Of a DNA stretch of 14,929 nucleotides, positions 7,243 through 14,469 are shown piece after piece. Every line of letters starts with the position of its first letter. The first letter of the stretch is position 1. A program made the position numbers and the translations under genes. This DNA comes from Alphaproteobacteria bacterium (GTDB lineage Bacteria > Pseudomonadota > Alphaproteobacteria > RF32 > CAG-239), in contig JAGDBT010000092.1 of assembly GCA_017958895.1 (NCBI GenBank), positions 1-14,929 of the forward strand, read 5' to 3'. A model generated the notes under the pieces. That model was given only the letters and a program-made list of their open reading frames with translations. It did no database searches and was not told where the DNA came from.

Positions 7243-10200
7243 TCAGCTGTTTTCCTCAGACGGTATGTCGTTAATCTGTCGTTGACGGCTTGCCAAAATA
7301 TTTTGAACATCTTGTTGCGTTAATCCGGCTTGTTCTACCATGCCGGCATATTGGCGAGCCAACTGATCAGTATTGAATTGATTTTGGGTCATGATTTTTT
7401 TCATCTGTTGCAGATTCAGTTGTGCAACATGGTTATTGAAATCCTCAGCCGTAAATCCGGCCATGGCTTTATCTCTGTCAATATTAAAGCCCCATTGTCC
7501 GGAAGTATTGAGAGGTTGCAAACTGGAGTTATGTTTCATAACATATTCGCTGAAGGCATATTTTTCTTTATGAATATATGTTCCGTCTTTATCTTTGGTA
7601 AAGGTTTCCTGTTTTGATTGCAGACCGTTGGAAGTGGTTATTTTGATGTTGCCGTTTTTATCAACGGTTTGATTGCTGATTACCATTATATTGCCTACCA
7701 TTTTGGCATTTATGGTTTGAGTTGAGCCATCGGTATTTACTTGCGTTAAGGTGAGTGAACCGTCTTTATTGACAACGGCATCTCTTTTTTGGAAAGATGA
7801 ATTGAGTTGCTGTCCGCGCGATTCCATAACTTTTCCGACCAGAGCGGCGGCTGCAGCTTCTTTATTTGCACCATCTCCCATAATTTCGTCAAATTTTTTA
7901 ATTCTGATTGTTCCGTCATCGCGTACCAATCTGTCTATATTTCCTTTTTCTGATCTGAAATCGGTGTTTTCAGAAACTTTTGTGCCGTTTTGATCAAAAT
8001 TTTGCACGGTTTTGGATTGTGCGGTTTGAGAAACTTTGCGTACGCTGCCGTCGCTGCGAATACTTTCTTTTTCATAATTCCATTTGCCGTCTTCGCCTTT
8101 GGTGGCAGAAACATTATATTCACGCCCGAGGAATTTAAAGCTGGCAGAGTGTGATACATTTTTTCCGTCGGCACTTGTGGTGGTTGTTCCACCGGCCAAT
8201 TTAGAAATAGCAAAACCTTTGGTTCGGTTGCCGAAACTTCGCAGTTGATCACCGACGGCGGCATTTATTCCTCTGCCGGCAAGCTTTGCTCCACCGGCGG
8301 CTAATTTGGCGGCCGGCTCGGCCACATATTTTTGAGCCATCTGCAATTGGGTGCCGCCGACCATACGCCCGATACCTTCTGAGCCCCCCAATCCCGGAGA
8401 ATCGGCGAATTTTTCAGCCAAATCCTTAGCTTCATCAAAGAAGGTCATACAGAAGAAACAGACAGCTAAAACTTTGAAAGCTCCCACACCATACCAGGCA
8501 ATACCGTTTCCGAGGGCGCGAATAAAGATTTTATGGTCAGGGATGCCGTCAGTCAAACCTATCCAAGTTTTTAAGTTGTAATTGATTATGTAAACAATCA
8601 AAGCTAAAAATACAAAATTAAACATGGCGTTCATAAAGAAATTCCATATTATTTTCAAATATTTAGAAGTTGATTTAAATGCAAAGGCCGCAATACAACA
8701 CGGTACTAGAGCCACGGCAATACACAGTTGCAGCATACAATCTACCAAACACCACGGGAACATGATTAACAGGAAAGCTCCGGCCAAGAACAGGAAAACT
8801 CCGGTAGTTACATAAAGGAGATTAGGAATTATTCCCAAAATTTTGTAAACTTTGTTTCCAAGGCAAATGGAGTATCGGCCTAATTTAAGCATCAAACCGG
8901 TTCCGTCTTCTAACTTTTTAACACTGCATAAGATGGAACGTCCCAAGTCAGTCGGTAAACCGCCGGTCATTTTTTCGGACTTGTATCCTCCATGATCAGA
9001 TTCATAGCCCATAATGTTGGTCATATACGGAGCATCGGCGGAACAAGAGGTGGTTTTATCAATACCGCTGGCAAAATCGAGCCCGGTTTTCATTACCGGA
9101 TTTAAGGTAATATTCATAATCGGATAAATATTGCCGCTTAATATTACGACAATAACGGCAACACGGAAGCCTTGGAAAAGCAAACCTTTGAGCATTTCCG
9201 AACTGGAAACCTGAGAATAAGAAGCCATAAATTTGAATAAATAATAACACATCCAAATCAAAAAGGCCAAAGAAACCAAATTACGGCTCGGAATTGCCAG
9301 ACCGTCATTGGCGGTTTTGGCTATAACACTGGCAGCATTGAAGATTTTTTTGAACAATTCGCAGAACACGCAATTATTGGTATCAAGATAGGCTTGGAAA
9401 TTACATTTTGTTTGTTCAAAAGCGTGAGAACCGCCTCCGCTGTCGGTTATTTCAGCAGAATAATTGCTGGCGGTATCTTGAGTTAAAACTTGCGGAGAGC
9501 CGCGTTTGCCGGCATTGGCACATTGTTCGGGATCGGTCGGATCTTTAGCTGACGGACAGCCGCCGCAAAGCACATTGGCATTTTGACAATATGGCGTAAT
9601 TCTGGTTTTTCCTGCGGCCGCCGTACTGCTACCGCTGAACAAACCGTCAAACATTTCCATGTGCAAGTGAATATCATAATAGCAACCTGCGGAACATACC
9701 ATATTGCCGTCTAAACGGGCTTGCGACGGATGGTCACACAAACCGCAACCGGTGGTGAAGTTGGAACCTCCGACAATGCCGACGGCCGTATCTTTTTTAA
9801 CCCGAGAACCGGATTTGCCCAAAAACTTCCATAAGTGTCGATAAACCACATGATAACCGGTTTTTATGGAACCGCCGGTATTGCATTTTTTTTGATAATT
9901 TATAACCAAAGTTCTGCCACTGCTGTTGGAACGGGGATTTTGTAGGGCAATCACTCCGTCATCGGCCACCGGATAAGCCAAAACATCGGTTTTGCCGCCG
10001 GTACCTATATCGGTTCCGTTATGGTTACGTTTGCCGTTTGCGCAAGACGAACCGCTGCTGCAGGAACGCCATCCCATGGAGTTATAACTGCCGCTGTATT
10101 CGCTCATCGGCAAACCGTTAAAACAACTGTCTTCATCTTTGGCATTTTCAATAACACAAGAGGCATCAACCTGGGTAGAGGAATTGGTAATCATAATACC

Positions 10201-10353
10201 TTTTATATCGGTTTCCGGAATACATTCTTCAACTTGAGTGCAGGATTTGTCGCATGTTGAGGTATCCGCGGCTTGAACCGCAGACACTTTCAATGATATT
10301 AAAAACATAAATATCATCGTAAAGGCAAATATGTTAACTACTCTCTTATACAT
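7243..10353 (-). CDS. VirB6/TrbL-type membrane protein with an N-terminal periplasmic M23 zinc metallopeptidase
   Basis: The product is 1036 aa from ATG 10353, which has AAGGA seven bases upstream; a GTG at 10374 in frame would overlap the previous gene. Signal peptide about 1-28. Residues about 75-240 are an M23 (LytM-like) endopeptidase: the zinc ligands H111 and D115 (NHNGTDIG) and H231, and catalytic H173 (HVVYRHL) and H229 (IHLHME), are all present. Family members cut peptidoglycan cross-links. Nineteen cysteines precede residue 332, implying a disulfide-rich periplasmic part. A CVFC motif (328-331) leads into a VirB6/TrbL core with membrane helices at about 357-375, 396-412, 512-540, 543-560, 573-592 and 613-638. 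A 390-residue tail follows: Ala/Gly-rich, then a beta-repeat region (about 727-926), then a Gln-rich helical end. It is the last gene of the VirB6 array, starting 10 nt after its neighbour. Likely role: opening the cell wall for, and forming part of, the inner-membrane channel. Confidence 0.85.
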   Translation of the reverse strand: MYKRVVNIFAFTMIFMFLISLKVSAVQAADTSTCDKSCTQVEECIPETDIKGIMITNSSTQVDASCVIENAKDEDSCFNGLPMSEYSGSYNSMGWRSCSSGSSCANGKRNHNGTDIGTGGKTDVLAYPVADDGVIALQNPRSNSSGRTLVINYQKKCNTGGSIKTGYHVVYRHLWKFLGKSGSRVKKDTAVGIVGGSNFTTGCGLCDHPSQARLDGNMVCSAGCYYDIHLHMEMFDGLFSGSSTAAAGKTRITPYCQNANVLCGGCPSAKDPTDPEQCANAGKRGSPQVLTQDTASNYSAEITDSGGGSHAFEQTKCNFQAYLDTNNCVFCELFKKIFNAASVIAKTANDGLAIPSRNLVSLAFLIWMCYYLFKFMASYSQVSSSEMLKGLLFQGFRVAVIVVILSGNIYPIMNITLNPVMKTGLDFASGIDKTTSCSADAPYMTNIMGYESDHGGYKSEKMTGGLPTDLGRSILCSVKKLEDGTGLMLKLGRYSICLGNKVYKILGIIPNLLYVTTGVFLFLAGAFLLIMFPWCLVDCMLQLCIAVALVPCCIAAFAFKSTSKYLKIIWNFFMNAMFNFVFLALIVYIINYNLKTWIGLTDGIPDHKIFIRALGNGIAWYGVGAFKVLAVCFFCMTFFDEAKDLAEKFADSPGLGGSEGIGRMVGGTQLQMAQKYVAEPAAKLAAGGAKLAGRGINAAVGDQLRSFGNRTKGFAISKLAGGTTTTSADGKNVSHSASFKFLGREYNVSATKGEDGKWNYEKESIRSDGSVRKVSQTAQSKTVQNFDQNGTKVSENTDFRSEKGNIDRLVRDDGTIRIKKFDEIMGDGANKEAAAAALVGKVMESRGQQLNSSFQKRDAVVNKDGSLTLTQVNTDGSTQTINAKMVGNIMVISNQTVDKNGNIKITTSNGLQSKQETFTKDKDGTYIHKEKYAFSEYVMKHNSSLQPLNTSGQWGFNIDRDKAMAGFTAEDFNNHVAQLNLQQMKKIMTQNQFNTDQLARQYAGMVEQAGLTQQDVQNILASRQRQINDIPSEENS

Positions 10354-10363
10354 TATCATATCC

Positions 10364-12493
10364 TTAATTATCACTCAGCGATCTATATAAATCTCTTTCG
10401 TCTCTTTCAGCTTGCTCTTGAGCTTCTTGTCTTTCCTTATAACTCATATTCTGTTCGCGTTGACGCATTCTTTCTGCATGACGTTCGGTATTATCTTGCA
10501 AACCTTTGCCGAAATCTCTGAGAGCATTTCCAGCAAAACTTCCCAAACCTTTAACATCTTGCACCGTGCCTTTTATGGTACGCATAACGATTTGCCCGCT
10601 TCTTTTTAAGATGAAATGCGGTTGCGATTGAGCATCATTTTTGATTTCGTTTTTAATTTGTCTTATTCGCTTGAAAGTATCTCCCCAGTTAAACGGCACG
10701 GCCGCAACTGCGGCTTTTAACGGTGCCGAGAGAACGGCACTCGGCTGCAAAGTTATATGAGCCTGGTCGGAAGTTTGATATAATTCTTTCAAGTAAGCTT
10801 TTACTTTTTCTTTATCCTGATGCAGTTTGGCACGCATTCCCTCCATATCGGTACGTCTTTCCGCATTTCCGCCGATAGAAGCGGCGGCATTGTTGACAAC
10901 CATTGCGGCACCGGTAACAGCTTGTTTGGCTCCTTGTTCAATGCCACGGCCGATTCCTTGAGCCGCACCGGCAATAAATTGACCGGCAGAACTGGCAATA
11001 TTGCTTGCCGCTTCGCCGACTTTTCCGGCTGCATCGGCAATTCCCTTATCTATAGCGGTAACGGCACCGTCAACGGAATTGATAACTTTTTCTTTTTTAT
11101 TGTGCAATCTGGAGCGCATTTCCTCTTTACTGACAATATCACCCGGATTGTTCATATTATGAATTCCGGTTGCGGCGGAAGTAACCACGCCCTTCGCACC
11201 TCTTTCCAAAGCGCCGGGAACGTTTTGTTCAAGCCAGTTACCGATTTTATCGTTACGCTCAACACGTTTTTTCTCGTAGTTATCAAGAATGTTGAGACGT
11301 TTTTTACCGTTAGGAACTGCCAAAGTGGCGGCCCAAACCACATTTTTATTAAAGTTACCGATTCCGTGAACGGCTTTATTTAAGCCTTTTCCGATGGCCG
11401 CTTGTGCGTTATGATAAGCTTCTACCGGATTGCGTAACGGTTTAACCATTGATTGGGCGGCATTACCCAAAGCTCTTGCTTTTCCGGCGGCCTGGGTTGC
11501 CAATTCCTGTCGGCCCTCTTTAGAAGTCATTTTAGAAGCAAGATCCACACCGCCGACAATGGCTTTTCCGGCCGCAACTCTGGCAACATCCCCGACAAAA
11601 GCGGCCGCCGGCTTTAAGGTGTTTTCGGCAATTGTTCCGCCAACCTGAGTGGCCATATGATGCATCGGACTGCTTGAACCGAAAACGGCATCATTGAAAA
11701 GCGAATCAAGATAATCATTGACACTGGAGGCCAGAATCTTAAGGCCGTAAATCAAGCTGAAAGCAACAATCAGAATATGTATGGATGAAAGAGAGAAGTT
11801 CTCACTCAGCAATTCTGTTTGTTGAGATTCTATGGCATCCCAGAAACTCTCCCATCCGCCTTCAAATACACCGTTTGAAATGAGCATAACGGCATAAGCA
11901 ACACCAACCGACACTAAGACAAACAACATGGAATTGCGAATGATAATACTCAGGTTATCGGTAAGTTTGCTTTGTGTAGGCGAAAACGGCCATAAAGCGA
12001 CGCTTATCGGGAAAAACAGCATGGCAAATCCCAATTTAAATGAAATATCAACAAAATACATGCCGATACTAAAGGTCATGAATGCCGCTACGACATAAAT
12101 GACGGCTCCGCAAATGAGAAATCCTAAGTCCGGAATATTCAGAATACCTAAAAACTCAGTGTTTGCAACTTTGGTTGCATAGCATAATAAAGCATTACCG
12201 AGCATGAAAACTTTGCTGAGTTCCATATAGATGAGCCGCAGAAATTTTTGCATTCCCTCTAAAATTTGTTTACTCATAATACCGGCGGTATCAGGAACAT
12301 TGGAATTAGGGGATACGGAGCCGGCTCTTTTTCCGGTGCAAACTTCATCGGCATAAACAGCATGAGCCGAATCTACTATTTCGGCAGATTGATATAGAGG
12401 TGAAGCGGCTGACGATATATTTGCGGCAAAGCATATTCCGAGCAAAATACTCAGAGATAAAAAACATGCCGTTATGTTAAATTTCTTAAACAT
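10364..12493 (-). CDS. C-terminal half of a split VirB6/TrbL-type protein with a long helical tail
   Basis: The product is 709 aa. A signal peptide (about 1-30) is followed by a short periplasmic segment and then helices at about 89-105, 118-140, 152-170, 186-207 and 228-250. These align with the second half of the VirB6 core of its paralogues: FFPISVALWPFSPTQSKL, then IIRNSMLF, matches IAPFLILFYPFEQTRKW and IILNSAG of the lipoprotein paralogue. The pre-loop half is missing and is supplied by the upstream 172-aa gene, whose stop overlaps this ATG (TAATG), implying coupled translation. The 450-residue tail is Ala-rich and helical with two copies of MR(S/A)(R/K)LH(N/Q)(K/D)KEKV at 459-470 and 553-564, and a strongly charged end (RHAERMRQREQ...). 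VirB6 proteins form the inner-membrane core of type IV secretion channels. The family call is by paralogy and layout; the partner interaction is inferred. Confidence 0.8.
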   Translation of the reverse strand: MFKKFNITACFLSLSILLGICFAANISSAASPLYQSAEIVDSAHAVYADEVCTGKRAGSVSPNSNVPDTAGIMSKQILEGMQKFLRLIYMELSKVFMLGNALLCYATKVANTEFLGILNIPDLGFLICGAVIYVVAAFMTFSIGMYFVDISFKLGFAMLFFPISVALWPFSPTQSKLTDNLSIIIRNSMLFVLVSVGVAYAVMLISNGVFEGGWESFWDAIESQQTELLSENFSLSSIHILIVAFSLIYGLKILASSVNDYLDSLFNDAVFGSSSPMHHMATQVGGTIAENTLKPAAAFVGDVARVAAGKAIVGGVDLASKMTSKEGRQELATQAAGKARALGNAAQSMVKPLRNPVEAYHNAQAAIGKGLNKAVHGIGNFNKNVVWAATLAVPNGKKRLNILDNYEKKRVERNDKIGNWLEQNVPGALERGAKGVVTSAATGIHNMNNPGDIVSKEEMRSRLHNKKEKVINSVDGAVTAIDKGIADAAGKVGEAASNIASSAGQFIAGAAQGIGRGIEQGAKQAVTGAAMVVNNAAASIGGNAERRTDMEGMRAKLHQDKEKVKAYLKELYQTSDQAHITLQPSAVLSAPLKAAVAAVPFNWGDTFKRIRQIKNEIKNDAQSQPHFILKRSGQIVMRTIKGTVQDVKGLGSFAGNALRDFGKGLQDNTERHAERMRQREQNMSYKERQEAQEQAERDERDLYRSLSDN

Positions 12494-13011
12494 TAGTCCG
12501 CTCCCGATGTTTCAACACTAAAATCCAAAAGCGGAGTAAGAATACTTGTACCGTAATCCACACCGGTTCCCATTATAGGGTCAAGAATAAGCTCCCTGAT
12601 GACGCCGATACCCTGATTGATAACCAACCAGGCCAAGGCTACCTTAAACATCATGGTTAGTATTTCTTGTAGCATCTTCCCGATTTCCACGGGGGCAAAA
12701 GAACTGACCTGTTGCAGAATGTAATAAGCTAGCCAAACCATAAAACAAAGTTTCAAAATTAATTTAGCCAAGTCTATGGTGATGCTCATAGATTTTTGAG
12801 CGGCCTTAAGATAAGCATTGGTTAAGATAATTACGACCTTGCAATACCAGCAATATTTATCAACATTGCCGTCTTTCATATACATTTCCTGCATATTTTT
12901 TATGCCGCAAGTTTGGGCTTCGTCAACATTGTCGGCGGAAGCCGGAAAGATCAAACATAGGCTGACAAACAACACGGAAAAAAGGAATTTCAGATATTTT
13001 ATCATCATCAT
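12493..13011 (-). CDS. N-terminal half of a split VirB6/TrbL-type protein
   Basis: The product is 172 aa. Signal peptide about 1-26 (ends FPASA). A CWYC motif at 54-57 parallels CVFC in the M23-fused paralogue, followed by an amphipathic segment and membrane helices at about 83-101 and 120-138. DPIMGTGVDYGTSIL (134-148) aligns with NPVMKTGLDFASGI of the paralogue, exactly where the large periplasmic loop begins. The protein ends there, and the next gene supplies the rest of the core behind its own signal peptide. The start is one of three consecutive ATG codons (13011, 13008, 13005); GGAGGAGGAG just upstream serves them, and the first overlaps the previous stop (ATGA). Alone it could be mistaken for a truncated gene, but the intact signal peptides and tight overlaps argue for a stable two-gene arrangement. 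Confidence 0.78.
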   Translation of the reverse strand: MMMIKYLKFLFSVLFVSLCLIFPASADNVDEAQTCGIKNMQEMYMKDGNVDKYCWYCKVVIILTNAYLKAAQKSMSITIDLAKLILKLCFMVWLAYYILQQVSSFAPVEIGKMLQEILTMMFKVALAWLVINQGIGVIRELILDPIMGTGVDYGTSILTPLLDFSVETSGAD

Positions 13012-14366
13012 TCTCCTCCTCCGCGTCCGGCAGCACGATTCATCTTGGCTTTTATTTCTTCTGCTTTCTTTCTGGCTTTTTGAACTTTATCTCTGATTTC
13101 CTTCAGTCGTTGACTGTGTTCAATAGCCGCCGTTGCAACCCTGCCGGCACCGGCGGTAACAAAATGGAATACGGCTTTGGCAACGGTGCCGACCAAAGCT
13201 GCAGCTTTCTTCTGAAAACGGGTATCTCCGCTGCCGCCGGTAACACTTTCGGAAAGAGAAACTCCGGTGGAGCAGGCTTTTACAATTACAAAACCGAGGA
13301 ATATCATGGTTAACGGAACAATTCCCGGTCCTTGGTAAGCGTTGGTATCGCCGAAATTGTCAAAGGAAGAGTCCAATAAAACGTTTTGCATGGCCAGCAT
13401 GGTCATGGTCAATAAAATGGCAATACAAAGCATCAAGCCGGCAGAATTGAGAATAATTTTAAAACCGACAGTGGTCCATTTTCGGGTTTGCTCAAACGGA
13501 TAAAACAGAATTAAGAACGGAGCGATTATAATCATCATATCCAAACGGAAAATACTGTCAATCAGGTAAAGGGCAAAACCGAATTTGGCAATGGTGAACA
13601 TAACTAAAAGGGAGAGAGCTACAAAAAATCCCAATAATCCGTTGCCGCCCAACAATCTGTAGGCAATTGAATATCCTACATTTAAGCGATCACTTACGGC
13701 ACAGGCCATACATCCCATCATGTCAAGCGGTTCCGTAGGAAAAGAGGTCGGGGTCATTTTTATGTTACCCGTGTTGTTAAGCATGCACCCCGCAGACTCG
13801 GAAATTTGATTGGTATAAGTTTCACAAATTTGTTCACCGCCGGCCGATAATATAATACCGCTGGTTGAGGCCTCCGGCGTTTTGCTGACAATACCTAATA
13901 CTTGGGAGCAGAACTCCAGTAAAGTTATATAAATAGGAAAGACGAAAGTATTTATGGCATATAAAATGTTGGTCGTTGAAGAAGCCAGAACTCCGCAGGC
14001 CAAACACAATGCGGCCTTTCGGATAATCTTGGTCCAAAATTCTCCGATGGATTCCGGCGATGGGGTTGCAACATGACGCAAAACTTGAAAAGCCATCCAC
14101 ACGGAAAAAATTATGGTCATGAGCGATATAATGTTGTTGTCTCTGGTGAGGTCATCATAAACTCCGAGAGTCATGCTGCCCAAATTTTTGTAAAAGACTT
14201 CCAACAAACTTCTTTGCCAACAGGTGTGTTGTTGTTCGGATATTTCCTCAGGGTTTTCTCCGGCACCGCCGGCCACATTAACACCTTTTCCGCAAGCCGT
14301 AAGGAAAAATACGGCGCAAAACGCTATACATAAAAACTTCAGAAATGTATAAAATTTGCGTTTCAT
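13008..14366 (-). CDS. VirB6/TrbL-type polytopic membrane protein made as a lipoprotein
   Basis: The product is 452 aa from ATG 14366, which has AGGA eight bases upstream; a GTG at 14387 in frame has no comparable site. The signal peptide ends in the lipobox FLTAC with lipidated Cys25. A periplasmic stretch (about 26-75) precedes helices at about 79-97 and 113-133, a region to about 157, a Cys-containing periplasmic loop (about 160-230), then helices at about 243-262, 265-293, 303-328 and 350-366. The IAPFLILFYPFEQTRKW motif (280-296) and NSAG are shared with the other VirB6-type proteins here. The tail (380-452) is Ala-rich then highly basic. Family VirB6/TrbL proteins are inner-membrane channel parts of type IV secretion systems and normally are not lipoproteins. 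A sigma70-type promoter lies just upstream; the next gene overlaps it by 4 nt. Confidence 0.82.
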   Translation of the reverse strand: MKRKFYTFLKFLCIAFCAVFFLTACGKGVNVAGGAGENPEEISEQQHTCWQRSLLEVFYKNLGSMTLGVYDDLTRDNNIISLMTIIFSVWMAFQVLRHVATPSPESIGEFWTKIIRKAALCLACGVLASSTTNILYAINTFVFPIYITLLEFCSQVLGIVSKTPEASTSGIILSAGGEQICETYTNQISESAGCMLNNTGNIKMTPTSFPTEPLDMMGCMACAVSDRLNVGYSIAYRLLGGNGLLGFFVALSLLVMFTIAKFGFALYLIDSIFRLDMMIIIAPFLILFYPFEQTRKWTTVGFKIILNSAGLMLCIAILLTMTMLAMQNVLLDSSFDNFGDTNAYQGPGIVPLTMIFLGFVIVKACSTGVSLSESVTGGSGDTRFQKKAAALVGTVAKAVFHFVTAGAGRVATAAIEHSQRLKEIRDKVQKARKKAEEIKAKMNRAAGRGGGE

Positions 14367-14396
14367 ATTTTGGTTCCTCGGTCTCACTTTTTCTTT

Positions 14397-14425
14397 ATTT
14401 TATCATACTTTGTTTTTTGTTACAA
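14397..14425 (-). promoter_or_regulatory. Sigma70-type promoter inside the VirB6 array
   Basis: On the minus strand, TTGTAA (14425-14420) and TAAAAT (14402-14397) are separated by exactly 17 bp, in the 103-base gap between the upstream VirB6-type gene and the lipoprotein one. The predicted start would lie about 25 bases before ATG 14366. It suggests that the downstream array can be transcribed independently of genes beyond the window edge. No clear terminator for the upstream gene was seen in the same gap. Confidence 0.6.
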
Positions 14426-14469
14426 TATGGTTAAGGTTTAATTTTTCGGAGCTTTTCCTTGATTAGGCA

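Noticed and set aside
7103..7285. Plus-strand 60-codon frame in the gap before the regulator
   Set aside because: It overlaps the 3' end of the M23-VirB6 gene and starts inside the operator region; no ribosome site or recognisable content.
10820..11383. Plus-strand 187-codon frame
   Set aside because: Shadow of the Ala/Gly-rich tail of the split VirB6 protein; its low-complexity composition follows from the antisense codons.
12493..13011. Reading the 172-aa gene as a pseudogene fragment
   Set aside because: It has an intact signal peptide and a strong ribosome site, and overlaps both neighbours by 4 and 1 bases in a way that implies coupled translation.
13008..14387. GTG start at 14387 for the lipoprotein VirB6 gene
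   Set aside because: The ATG at 14366 has a good AGGA site and begins a proper lipoprotein signal; the GTG lies too close to the predicted transcription start.
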